Source: Fragilaria crotonensis (taxonomy: Eukaryota; Bacillariophyta; Fragilariophyceae; Fragilariales; Fragilariaceae). Taken from it: 64,000 bases of DNA. The position numbers were made by a program, and so were the translations under genes. The DNA lies in the NCBI GenBank assembly GCA_022925895.1, contig JAKSYS010000046.1, forward strand, positions 62,001-126,000. The letters run 5' to 3'. A model generated the notes under the pieces. The model was not told the DNA's origin, did no database searches, and saw only the letters and a program-made list of their open reading frames with translations. Positions 30,510 to 41,329 of the stretch are shown piece by piece (the first letter of the stretch is position 1; every line of letters begins with the position of its first letter).

Positions 30510-33500
30510 CACCCTCACCAGGGTCCACTACAGAACTGGCCGCGGCGGGTGGCGCGACGTCATCGGAGAGACAATCGAAATAATTCCGCGAAGGATTCGT
30601 AGGTGAATAAAGGTATGTGGATCGAATGGCCTGATGATGGGAGGCAGGGTGATGTTTGGAGAAGTAATCGGCACGATTGGTTTTTCCTTTGCTCCAATAG
30701 ATTTTGAATTGGCCTTGACGAACGCGATCGCGAATCCAGTAGAAGCGCATATCAATGGCTTTGGATCGTTTTTGTTTAACCGTGTCGGTGGCAATCCCAC
30801 TGGCAGTATTGTTGTCAGTTGCCATGGGGGTGGCGGGCTGCGGGTGGCCCATTTCTTCGAGCGCAATGCGTAAAGGACACGCTTCCTTGCCGTTGTGAAA
30901 GAGGGCTCCGAGTTCGGCTTCAGCAGCACTGGACAGCACTTCGCGCATGATATGGCATAGGACGTGTACGGCGCCGTTGGGCTTCAGCGCGTCGGTGGGA
31001 TTCGCGGGTTTGTTCGTTAGAAAAAAAATAGCCGGCGGCGCGGGAACGTGCTTTGACGACGGATAAGTACGAGGCATCACTCTCGACGGCGAGAATCATG
31101 TCGCTGGCGGTGAAGCGTACGGTGGCGTCGGGATTGGTGGCGCAATAATTCAAGAGTTGCGCCAACTTGTCCATGGTGGTTGTGGTGCCTTCCGATTGTT
31201 CCGTGGCGAGTTCGCCGATGGCGGTGAGGAGCGTGGAATCGATGGCGCGCGCGTAGAACAGTAACGTGCCCAACACTTCAAGGATACGTAGTTTGTCGGC
31301 TGCATCGAGGGCCGCCGTGTCGGAAGGAGACGTGGCGTATTGAGGTTTTGCGCCGTAAATCGGGCGTTGCCATGGATGTGGAGAGTGCTCGGGTTTCGGC
31401 GGTTTGGGATGTTGAAATCGGTGCAGGGCGCGGTCGATGTAGCCGGGCATCGATACGTCGCAGGTCCGTGCGTTGTAATCCCATTTGAGGGTGAGTCCAC
31501 AGTAGCGGCTGCCGGTGTAATCCGTGCTGACTTGGTAGGCGGTTTCGAGGGTGGCGATTAAATGATCCGCGTCGGCGCGAGATGTATAACGTACGCCGAA
31601 GTCGTCGACGACGAGGCTGAAGACGATGTCTTTCGTGGTGTGTCGCCAGAGTCCGGGCGTGAGAGGTACGGGGTGATACCCATGTGGGGCAAGGAAGGCG
31701 ATGAGCTGATCATTGGCCAGGCGGCCGGCTTGTGGAAGGCCGTACATACCACGGCGAATTTCGACGTAGACAAAACCGTTGTGAATGAGCGGGGTGAGAC
31801 CGTACTGATCGATGATGCTCTGTGGGATCATGTCAATAGGGATACGCATGTATTCATAGCGTTCCATCGGCGTCCCAAGGTAGAAATCCTTGAGGTCGGC
31901 GGTCATGTATCGAGCATTTGGAGTGGAGAGAGTGCTGTTGATCAGTAATTTGGCAGTGGTGAGGTCGGCAGTTTTGGTGCTGACGTCGTCAGGGTAGTCG
32001 ATGCGATCGCCGCCCACGGTCCAGCGCACACGGCGTGGGTTGGCCTTCTCCGGGCGCATGGCTGCAACGACGCGGAGATAAGTTGCCTTGCGTCCCTTGG
32101 GAATATCTTTTACGTTGATGAAAAAAATAGTGTTGGTGCCTTTGATGGCGCCAAAACCTTGAGCGAGGCGGCCGATTTCGTCAGCATTCGAGCTCTGCCA
32201 GAGGGGTCCTTCACTGCTTTGGCTAAGTTCACGATATTCGGCAAGTTTGCCCGTATCGGGATTGAAGGCATTGCCATGGCAGGCATAATGCTGCTGTAGG
32301 AGGGGACTGGTGGTGGAGGCGTTGCGTGCTGCAGCGATAATGATGCCACGAGCGGCGGCGCTAATGTGACGTAGACGTGACGCAAGTCGTGTCCCATGAG
32401 CATGACGCGGTGGTGGAGGTGGTGGAGAAACGGCGGCAGTGCGCTTGGCGGTAGGCTGTTTCGTGTTGGCGTTGTGCACGGGCGTCGAGGCGGCGCGGGG
32501 TAGTGCGTTTGTTGGTGCGTCGGCGTCGTTTGCCGACAATGCCGGTGGTGTTGCGGAACGTGTCGACGAGAACGTCGGATGGGAGAGGAGCAAAGGGGAC
32601 CTGGAGTTGCGGTGGACGCACGGTGGGCGCTGGTGGAGGTACGATTGGCAGGAGCTCCACCCTCAATGCTGGATCCGGCGTGCTGGGTGGTAGCGGTTCC
32701 ACTGGTTGTGTGGACGTAGGAGGATGCGGGGACGGTGACAGCACCCTCAGTGCTGGGGCAGGGGTACTGGCCAGAGGCGTTTCCACCCTCAGAGGTGCCG
32801 TGGGGGGTGGGGGGGTGACGACGGCGTTGAGCAGATCCGTTACACGCAGCAAGGCGTCGTAGTGATTGGCGGTGAGTGGGGCCAAGGGGGACGCGGGCGA
32901 TGGGTTTTGTAACGCGTGTAGAATGTCGTGGATGCCTTTAAGGATGAGATCATTGGAGGACGACTGCGGGCATTGGGATTGTAGTTGGCAACCAGGTGAG
33001 GGTGTCGCAGATGCGGGTAGCGCGCGATGCCCAAACCCAGACGGTGTAGCAGCGATACGACTCAAGGGCTGGACCAGTATACCAGCCGTCTTCTCCGTGG
33101 GGCGACCAGGTGGTACGATCCTGTGGTTTGACGTGTACGAGAACGCGGATGCCAGGTGGGGCCAATGGGGTGCGATTACTGTCAAACGTGCCGTTACGTT
33201 GGGCGTACGCGGACAACTTGGGATTGATGCGTGAGCCACGCAAGAGGTTGAGCGTTGTTTCTGCTTGTGGTAAGAGTTTGTCCCACAGGTGTAGGGGAAA
33301 GTTTTTGTCGACACTGCACAGACCTGCAATGAAATGATTTTTGAACGTGTGTATGGCACGTTCGGCGGCGTTACGGCGATGCACGCTTGGGGGGACAAGT
33401 TGGTAGTCAATGTTTTCGGCGTGCAGGAAGGACTTGAGTGCCGTGGAACATTCGTTGTCGAGGCGTTGTAGCTGGGGCCGCAGCCCGGCGACGACGAGCC

Positions 33501-34310
33501 GGGTGTGGAGGACTGTGAAGGCCTTGAGAATACACGCGCCGGTGCGGCTCTTCATGGGCTCAACGAGAATGCTATTACTGTCGTAATCGTAAACGACGAG
33601 GATGTAATTGTTGCCCACGCTGGAGGCGACGACGAATCGGCCAGTCTGATCTGAGTATATTTGGCCGGTCGTAGGGTCGCAAATAGCGGCGTAGCAATGA
33701 TGCGTGCGTGCGTTGCCGGGATCGCTGATGGGAAACGTGTCATCGGCGTCGTCGGTAGCGGCCGCGGGTTGGTCGGGGGTCAGGTTAGGCACGGTCTCGG
33801 TTGCGGGTCGCGAAGGTGCGGAGGTGCGGGTGGAGCGTTGATTTTTGCGAGCCTGATCGAGGTGGCCTTTGATCATTGCAATGGATTGTGGGGGGTGGCG
33901 GAGAAGGGCCGGGGATGTGAGCCCTTGAAAGTCGGAGATGTATCCGCGGTCGAGAGCTGTTTTGAGCGTGGACAGCGCCGGAGAAAATAACGATGCGTGT
34001 GCAAACGCGACGAGCTCGGCGGGTGTTGAACTTGGTAGGGCGGCGAAACTGTGATGGAGTGTTGGAGTGTCGGGGGCCAGGAGAGAGAGATGCCAGAGTC
34101 CGGTAGCTGGGTCACGCGTGCCAGAGAGGAGGAGTGTATCTTGGTAGCGTACTTCGACGGCGATCGCGTCGAATGTGATTTGGCAGCCGGCGTCGCAAAG
34201 CTGGCCCATCGACAAGAGGGAATGGGTACTTAACGAAGGCACAATGTGGACGTGGCGAGCGGCGAGGGGCAGTTGGGGGAGGTCTAATTCCGCTTCGTGA
34301 GTGGAATACA
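30430..34310 (-). mobile_element. pol region of copia element 1
   Basis: Contains the GAG_pre-integrase and integrase core, then RVT_2 reverse transcriptase with its YLGTPMERYEYMRIP and SLVVDDFGVRY-type motifs, and a copia RNase H near the 3' end. Fossil copy with breaks between parts. Confidence 0.9.
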
Positions 34311-34549
34311 TTAGCGTACCATTAGGGTTAGTAATGCCAATAGGAGACGTGGTTAGCCGTTTGTTGACGACATGCGCAGAGACTGTGCAAAAATGTGCTG
34401 TGCTGCCACTGTCGGCAATGGCGGTGGTGTGGGGCGGAGGGCTTTGTTTGGGGGGACCTACAAACTGAGCTGTGGAAAGACAAGTATAACCGGAATCGTT
34501 TAAAACGTTAGACTGGGTTGGACAAGGATCAACAGTGCTTATGGTAGGC

Positions 34550-35660
34550 TCCCCGCGCCGTCATTCAGGTGTGGACGCGGTTGCAGGAATGCGACGTGGC
34601 CGGCCAGTGGAAATCGTATTGTTCCCGCCTTGCATGCGGAATGCGGTGGCGTTGTCAATGTGGCCGGTAGCCTTGTGATGGCATGTGGCAGACGTGTGGT
34701 TGCGATGCGTGGTGAGACCGTGCGTCCAACAGTAGTAAAGTTTGCCACCTTCGACGGAGACTTGGTAGGCGGGAGAGGGCGCGGTGGTGGGCGCGCCGGT
34801 GGCCAGGGCACTGACGGGAGGGGGAGTGATGACACTTGCTTGGTGCGCGCCGTGGTAGCCGGCGTCGCTGGCAGTGAGGCGACGAATGCGTTCCTGATTT
34901 CCCATTTTGAATTCGGCCTTGAACAGGTCAAAGGTCCATTCGGCCGTGGGGCGAAGGCGGAATTTGTCGGTGGTGGACGCGAGGAGGCCAGTTTTCTCAA
35001 TCATGGCCAAGGTTAAGGTAATGACCGTGATGTCAGGAATTGGTACGGCACCGAGACGAGCAACACGTTGAATGTTGGATATCTTCGACCATAAATCTTC
35101 GATTGGATCGTCAAGATTCCAAGGTTCGGAGAGGGCATCGCGATTGCGTTCCAACTCCTCTGGTGTCATGGTGCCATATTCGTTGCGGAGGTGCGTTAGC
35201 ATAGCGAGGGGGGTGACATCACCAAAGCCAAAGTCGGGATCCTCTAACGCACTCAAAAATGAAGCGTTGACTGCAGTCAGGATCTGTGCAGTGAGCGCAG
35301 CGCGAAGATTGTTATATAGGGTAACGTCCGCAAGAGCATCCGCGTAGGTGCGAAGCGCAACGGATACCGATGCGGAAGTGCCGACGGCGGCGGGTGGTGG
35401 GCCAGGATGAACGGGAACGATAAACTCACTGCCGACGCGTGCGAGATACTCAGCATCGCTTAGGAGGATTGCCAGGTGCCCGTGGACACCACCACCTCGG
35501 GCAGATGGTACGGAACGTGCATTGGTGAATAATTGACGTTGCAATAATTGCAGTGTCGTGTTGGTAGGTTTACCAAGGATAGGCGTCAATGTCTCGAATG
35601 GAAAATTGAATTTTGTGGACGACGTCATGGTGGGAAGGGTGGAAAAATTCAACACCGAGA
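34550..35660 (-). mobile_element. gag-like region of copia element 1
   Basis: About 360 codons encoding a helical capsid-like part and a Pro/Thr-rich tail with a short Cys/His-containing stretch. It lies just inside the 5' LTR in element orientation. Confidence 0.75.
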
Positions 35661-35746
35661 AGAAGGAACCCGAGCAGTATAGATGACCACTACGGAGGAG
35701 ACCGGCGAGCGGGAGCGATGCCGGGGTTGATCGGTTTATGTAGCTC

Positions 35747-35870
35747 TGTTGAAGTGATTGTCGTTCAAAACGTTGAGCTACATAAATTATAAGCTAGATT
35801 TGGGTGGCTCTGGACTTGGGCATAATGACATGGTCATAATGCCTCTCCGGGTTCCCCGGGGATAATAACA
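35747..35870 (-). repeat. LTR of copia element 1 (5' in element orientation)
   Basis: 124 bp, TG...CA ends, partner of 30386-30509. Confidence 0.95.
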
Positions 35871-35965
35871 CTCTACTCTACCAATTCCCATTTCATGTCA
35901 AGCTCGGACTACTTGTGTACATTGTATGGTTCATCCGTTGACAGCAGGCAGGTGATGAGAAGCGG

Positions 35966-37435
35966 ATGTTTCGGCAAGTGAGGGCTTTGCTTTCGTGGGT
36001 TCTCCCATTTGCTTTCCTTGTCATTCTTGTCGATATCAGGAACTTTGACTCCATGGTCCCCCAATACATGCCGTTTCAACTCATTATTGGCAAGAAAAAT
36101 GCAGGCCTCTCTGTCGATGGATCGCTCACCTATCTATACCAAACTCATCTCGATAAGATTGGTTGGTTGAACCAACAATGCTCGCTTTGTCGCGCCATCA
36201 TTCATGCCAACCAAACGGCATTTCCCTATTTGCAAGTTCCTCCAATACTTGAAGAATATCAGGAGCAATTCAACCCGCCTCTTCGCGATAAGACAAGAAT
36301 CGCTATGCTACACGTCTGGAGTTCCTCTCAAATGTTGGCACCGCCATTCTTTCAGTATTGGGTGGCGTCGGCCTTGGCCAACGACCTTATCGCCGATTTC
36401 CTCATCTTCGTACCCGACAATGCTACGGCAGCACTCCTGCGACGTCTCATGCCTGATGATTCATCATTATTATCGACTACCGGTAGTAATATCCGATTGC
36501 ACGTCGTGGGAGATTTGGCAGCTTTTTATCGTAATCGCTTAGGTCCTACGCTTGTTGAAACAATGAAGTTCAAGGAATCCGGGAAAAAGTTTGTGATTAA
36601 AGGAACAACGCTTTCGCGACTCAAGCCCATGCTTGGATATGTCTTTCAGGACTACATCCAAGACTACTCACATTGGGCATGGGCCGATCAGGATCTGATT
36701 TTGGGAAATTTGACCAAATTCCTAGCACGACCAATAGCCGAGGGATATCCCGTCATTTCGATGAGTGCCGTTGAACGTTCCAACGACGATGCTTGGTCGA
36801 TGCACATTTGTACGAACGCAACAGCATTGGCAGGCCAATTAACAGTCTTTGCCAACACCGATGCAACTCGCAACTACTTTCGGCACGGGGATTTGAGTCA
36901 ATTGCAACACATGTACGACGAAAAGAACTTCCCAGCAATGTTACAACAGATGGGGATCCGAATCGCCCATGTGTTTGTTCAAGTTACGGATCAATGGGGA
37001 TTTCTCGATGGCTCCCGCTTCCATTGGTCGCCGCGGGGTTTGTTCAAGGTGGGAGCAGACGGAGGATGTTTTGAATACGAGGCAGGGCTAGTTCATGTAA
37101 TGCAGGGAAAGCTCCTTGTACGACCTCCTGTCAAAAAACTTAGACCGACACGATCACGAACACATATTGCCGTGTCGGGAAAAATTCGAGGACGGGCACT
37201 CCGCATCAATGCTCACTCCGGGTCGGGGTTTGTCGTAGTCCCTCCTCATGTAAGCGAAGTCCGCGACAATTCACTTGAAAATACGATTTTCCCCGGTCCG
37301 TTTGTTTGGGAATCCCTCTCTGGATTTATGTTGAACTTTCCTGTCGCATCCTCGGCACCCTGGCAGCCGTACTATGGTGACGCTAATCACACTTCTGATA
37401 TCTTGCGCATGTGCGATGAGAGAACGCAAGGATGA
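35966..37435 (+). CDS. Type II membrane glycosyltransferase-like protein (DUF6625 type)
   Basis: 489 residues from the ATG at 35966. A single N-terminal hydrophobic segment (residues 8-22, LLSWVLPFAFLVILV) after a short basic tail suggests a Golgi-type signal anchor. The block RLKPMLGYVFQDYIQDYSHW, then AWADQDLILGNLTKFLARPI (about 218-258), with a D-x-D (DQD, 241-243), matches the 'yKlcDfKP.yG.if.e.l..yd.WGy.DiDvi.Gdl' pattern of the DUF6625 glycosyltransferase-like family. This suggests nucleotide-sugar binding in the secretory pathway; donor and acceptor are unknown. Four N-glycosylation sequons are present. Copia element 1 ends only about 95 bp upstream, so its LTR may sit in this gene's promoter or leader. 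Confidence 0.7.
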   Translation: MFRQVRALLSWVLPFAFLVILVDIRNFDSMVPQYMPFQLIIGKKNAGLSVDGSLTYLYQTHLDKIGWLNQQCSLCRAIIHANQTAFPYLQVPPILEEYQEQFNPPLRDKTRIAMLHVWSSSQMLAPPFFQYWVASALANDLIADFLIFVPDNATAALLRRLMPDDSSLLSTTGSNIRLHVVGDLAAFYRNRLGPTLVETMKFKESGKKFVIKGTTLSRLKPMLGYVFQDYIQDYSHWAWADQDLILGNLTKFLARPIAEGYPVISMSAVERSNDDAWSMHICTNATALAGQLTVFANTDATRNYFRHGDLSQLQHMYDEKNFPAMLQQMGIRIAHVFVQVTDQWGFLDGSRFHWSPRGLFKVGADGGCFEYEAGLVHVMQGKLLVRPPVKKLRPTRSRTHIAVSGKIRGRALRINAHSGSGFVVVPPHVSEVRDNSLENTIFPGPFVWESLSGFMLNFPVASSAPWQPYYGDANHTSDILRMCDERTQG

Positions 37436-38310
37436 GCACTCGTTTGAACTCGACGATGTAGCCAGGGGAATCTTGAAACGATGATGGCAGTGTTGATCAC
37501 ACACGAGTTTGCCGTTATCCTTTGGCAACAACAGCAACAAGTCGCATCCTCGTGCTCCTCATTGGGCATGGTATGCTGGTTCATTACCTTTTCCAACCTT
37601 ATTCAATGCTTTTCAGGCTCAGCATTTGGACATTGAGATTTTTCCATCCGTTACAAAACAAGCAAGAATTTATTGCAAAGGTGATTACTTCATTGGTGCC
37701 GGGATCTACTAGAAATAGTGGTTCAAGGAACGAGTTGTGATGGGGATAGTTGGTGTCACCACAGGCCAACAAGCCATCGCAGGGCGAATGCTTAGGCCTA
37801 CAGTAGCGATTGGCGACAAACAGGACTAAAATCAATACCTTTCGAGTCAGGAGCCCCTTTTGAAAGATGTGTTATGCTTGACTAGGCGCCTGCTCCTGTT
37901 ATTCTAGACTTCCTGAGTGCTTGTTCTCGTAACTTCTCCTCAGTTCAGGAACTATTATGCTTCCAAGTAGGCCCAGCCGCAAAAAGAGCAAATAAACTGA
38001 GAGGAAACTACCCTATTCTACTGTGTTGGAGTTAAGACGGCTAAGGACGGTACATCGCACTACCAGGTACCAGGTACGAGTACTACCAGTGGCTAGCTAG
38101 CTAGTAGTACTTAGTACTACTATTACGTAGCACCGTTTTCACAGTCATTCGTTTCAAGGTCATTTCTTCGATTTGGCCCATGAAGGCAACAGTGATGTGG
38201 CTGCACATGTATCCCTTGTCCTTTACTGTCAGGGAGGTGTGCACTGTTATTGTTCCTGCATGCTTAGTTGATAAACAATCAAATAAAGTTCAGATAAGAG
38301 TTTTCTCGCT
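37436..38310. other. Spacer
   Basis: No gene supported. A GTAC/AGTACT-rich patch lies at about 38040-38130. Confidence 0.4.
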
Positions 38311-39783
38311 ATGTCCAATGAGACGGAGCATGAAAGCATCCTCAGAAATCCGGAAGTTTTTCACGATGATTCGTTTCTACCTGATTTGGAATTGGACATT
38401 ATGACTTCACGTCCTGCGTCACATAGTGAAGGTGGATGCATGGATGTGGTGTTCCGGTACATACATGAATGTGATTTCTGTAAGGTTCTACCCACATTCT
38501 TGGTGTCCAATGCGTTTAGTTGTTCCATTACTGTAATGACGACGTGCCGCATCGTTCACAGAACGGGCCACACTGACGACACGAACACGGCAATCGACGA
38601 TCAATTCGGTCTATGGTCTTACACGGATTCCAAGGGAGAATGCCAGTCATACGACTTTAAGAGTCCCACATCCATAGTATCACTCGGTGACCAATTGTTT
38701 CGCTCCGCTCGGGGGTTGGCCATTGCGGGAACCTGCTTGGGATTTTTCGCCATGGCAGGAATGTGGATGGGTGCTCTGCGAGAACACGTTGGTCGAAAGA
38801 AGTCAAGAACCAAACGAGCACGTTGGAAAGTTTGTGTCGCTGGTGGTCTAATACTGTGCTCCATCATTGAAGGCATGACGCTGCTGCTACTGCGCAGCGA
38901 GGCCTGTCACTCGACGACGACGACGACAACAGAGAACTCTTCTCGACTGACGTGTCGTTTGGGTGATGAAGGTTGGTGGGTGCTGGCAGGCACTCTTCAA
39001 TACTTGGTGACAGGTTTTCTTGTACTTGGATGGCCCAACGCGTCCAAGAATTACACGCACTCGAGTCTGGCAGGCGACGAATCGGAGGAAGGTGAACATG
39101 AATATCCCGCCGAAGTTGCAGACGCGGACGCATTTTGGGATGGCTTTTGGAAAGGATTGGGATCGGAAGAAGTTGAATTGGGAAACATGCCGACGACACC
39201 GTACAGAGGCCATGTTGAGCAGGTGACAAATCTTGCTCGACATCCAACTCGGTCCATGCTACCTCAACAACAACAAGCGTCACAGTCATTGCGAGACTTG
39301 CTGCTGGCGTTCGACTCGGAGCTCGTGTCCTTTGAACCCATGAATCCCGACCATCATGACACGTCTGCAGTTGTTGCCGCAACAAAGCCGCCATTTGTTG
39401 AGCTTCCACCATCCCCTCGTGTCATCGAACCACCATCAGTGTCCCTCGAACGATTGCGACAACAATCCAAGATAGCGGCGCGTGCAGACGTTGTCGTCGC
39501 GGGTGTGGACCAAGGAGAAGACGCACCTTCATTATCATCACCATCATCAGCAGCAACATCATCCATGCCAGGTGTTGAATTTCGGTCAAGAGACAGTCTC
39601 AAGAGCGTGTTAAATGGCCTAGTTGTCCCGTCTGTCAACGGAAGGCGACAACAACAATCGAATAGTAATCCAAGCTGGCAAAACGTGCGCTCTAGTTGGC
39701 GTGTCCCAACGTCTGCCACACACGATCCGCCAAGAAGGAGTCTCAACTTTCTTCTGGACGCGTTCGATGATGATATCACATAA
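38311..39783 (+). CDS. Diatom-type four-helix membrane protein with long disordered tail
   Basis: 490 residues from the ATG at 38311. Four hydrophobic segments are visible: about 59-81 (PTFLVSNAFSCSITVMTTC), 137-158 (AIAGTCLGFFAMAGMWMGAL), 170-195 (VCVAGGLILCSIIEGMTLLL) and 220-240 (WVLAGTLQYLVTGFLVLGWP). Between segments 1 and 2 lie FGLWSY and a Cys-containing loop; the helix-3 end EGMTLLLLRSEAC and the next extracellular Cys are also characteristic. I recognise this layout from a large diatom-specific family without assigned function (claudin-like topology). The 250-residue C-terminus is Ser/Gln-rich, acidic and probably cytosolic and disordered. No enzymatic motif is seen. Confidence 0.7.
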   Translation: MSNETEHESILRNPEVFHDDSFLPDLELDIMTSRPASHSEGGCMDVVFRYIHECDFCKVLPTFLVSNAFSCSITVMTTCRIVHRTGHTDDTNTAIDDQFGLWSYTDSKGECQSYDFKSPTSIVSLGDQLFRSARGLAIAGTCLGFFAMAGMWMGALREHVGRKKSRTKRARWKVCVAGGLILCSIIEGMTLLLLRSEACHSTTTTTTENSSRLTCRLGDEGWWVLAGTLQYLVTGFLVLGWPNASKNYTHSSLAGDESEEGEHEYPAEVADADAFWDGFWKGLGSEEVELGNMPTTPYRGHVEQVTNLARHPTRSMLPQQQQASQSLRDLLLAFDSELVSFEPMNPDHHDTSAVVAATKPPFVELPPSPRVIEPPSVSLERLRQQSKIAARADVVVAGVDQGEDAPSLSSPSSAATSSMPGVEFRSRDSLKSVLNGLVVPSVNGRRQQQSNSNPSWQNVRSSWRVPTSATHDPPRRSLNFLLDAFDDDIT

Positions 39784-39940
39784 CTTGTCGACTATAGTTG
39801 ATACGCTACCTCGACTTGCATTATAGCGATGCGAATCAGTCTCGAAATTCGGAATTGTGATTCACAAAAGATGAAACTACGAGCCTAATACGAGTTCTGA
39901 TTTATACACTGAAACACTCCAAGAGTCGAAAAATCTCCCA

Positions 39941-40740
39941 CTACGGCTTTTGTCCTGTCAACCATCGACCCCATCGTCGGTACCACACATTACGTGCCTC
40001 GCGTTCTCGCTTCCGGCGTTCCAGAATCTCTTCGGGTCGCTCAATGCGTTTGGTATTGTCAAAGTCTGTTGTTCGGATTTTATTCAGCTTTTCAATCATG
40101 TCCGCATGCTCCTCATCCATGCGGGCCTGTCGATAGGATCTGTTTCATTTTTTGTAGAATTAAGAAGAAGAAAACGATCCGGAAATTTGTTAGAGTGTGA
40201 CTTAAAAACAATGCATCCGCCACTCGAAAGCTGAATCATACAACTCAAGACCAACCAGCAGCTTCACAATCAGAACCATTACAACACCACCACCATGTAC
40301 TAGGTGAAAGTTCTTCCTGGCCCCAGTACGTTTGTCACTGCTCCTGCAATGGTGATCACTTACTTGCTAACTTTGCCCTTGGATGCGTCATATTCTTTAT
40401 TCTTGCCTTCAATTGAGTTTTTCAATACCCAAGCTGCCAAAAGAGAAAATATGACCAGTGGAAGACCAGCATGAAGAAAGAGTTGTCCAGCCGATGGAGT
40501 GTCATCCACGGCAGCGTTCTTCTTGATCTTTTTCAATTTGCCCGGCGATGGTGATGATGATGATGATGATGACACTGATGCAGCAGGAGATGTTGACGCT
40601 ACTGTTGAAGTTGTATTCGATGAGAATGGCCTTAGTTGTAGCTGTTGGGAGAACCGAGGAAAGCATAATGGTCTCAGGAAGTATCGTGAGTGCGACACCC
40701 CGGCAACGTTACGAGCATGCCGTGACAACATCCTGGCCAT
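39941..40740 (-). CDS. COX16: COX16-like cytochrome c oxidase assembly factor, two exons
   Basis: Exon 1 is 40740-40364 and exon 2 40139-39941. The 224-bp intron starts GTAAGTG and ends GAAACAG, joining in frame to give 191 residues. Residues 1-45 are Arg/Ser-rich, like a mitochondrial presequence. After a Ser-rich linker comes one membrane helix (LPLVIFSLLAAWVLKNSIEG), then KNKEYDASKGKVSK, EEHADMIEKLNKI and DFDNTKRIERPEEI. The helix, the short basic loop and the (D)-F-D-N-x-R-I-x-R-P ending are what COX16 shows; COX16 helps insert COX1/COX2 in the mitochondrial inner membrane. The C-terminal extension (RREREARNVWYRRWGRW) is unusual. The call rests on topology and the RP motif, so it is moderately sure. 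The gene is convergent with the four-helix protein (157 bp between them). Confidence 0.7.
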
Positions 40741-41329
40741 TCAGCAATTTAGTAATAACAGGAAGGATGGAGAGTGAGAATGAGAATAGTAATAATTCTT
40801 TATCAAGTCATATACTGCGAGACGAAGGTTTATACTGTCGTCTCGATGATGATCGTGTTTGTGTTATGGTTGTGAAGGCACTCGGTGATGTTTTTTGCAT
40901 ACCGCATCCGCCTCTTGCGCGCATGAAAATCATGAACCGTGCGCCAGTATCTTCCAAGCTCCAAGTATCATATGATACAGCATATATGCATACAGCCGTG
41001 AAGGCTGAAATGAGTCAGCAGTCGCACGCTAGCTACCGGTAGGTAACAGGTACAGGTACTAGTACTGTACTAATATACTCGAGTCATCGTGCCAGGTACA
41101 AGTACTGTACCTTGTCTGTTCTACTACGCTAACGACGCTACCAGTACTAGAAGAGAAGTGACGGTATAGAGTCGACAGTAGACACCTCCGGGACAAGGTT
41201 GCAAGCATCATCTCACTACTCGATCAAGGTTATACATGCAACCAGGGAACTGCAAAAGGCCATCAATTGCATCCCTTGTTGCAACAGGATGGATCAACAG
41301 TGCATGTTAGCAGATCGCCTGGGCAATAG
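40741..41329. other. GTAC-rich spacer
   Basis: About 590 bp without gene. GTAC/AGTAC strings concentrate at 41040-41150. Confidence 0.4.

Larger units (their letters stand above)
30386..35870 (-). mobile_element. Ty1/copia LTR retrotransposon, element 1 (5.5 kb fossil)
   Basis: Bounded by two 124-bp LTRs that start TGTTGAAG and end AATAACA and differ at about one site. The 5-bp target duplication CTCTA is at 30381-30385 and 35871-35875. Coding direction is minus. Parts in copia order: a gag-like region (about 34.6-35.7 kb), pre-integrase and integrase core (about 33.0-34.3 kb), a Pro-rich spacer, RVT_2 reverse transcriptase (about 30.9-32.6 kb) and RNase H (about 30.4-31.0 kb). Integrase before reverse transcriptase identifies Ty1/copia. 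The coding part is spread over several frames with roughly three breaks, so the element is probably not functional, although the near-identical LTRs indicate a young insertion. Confidence 0.95.
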
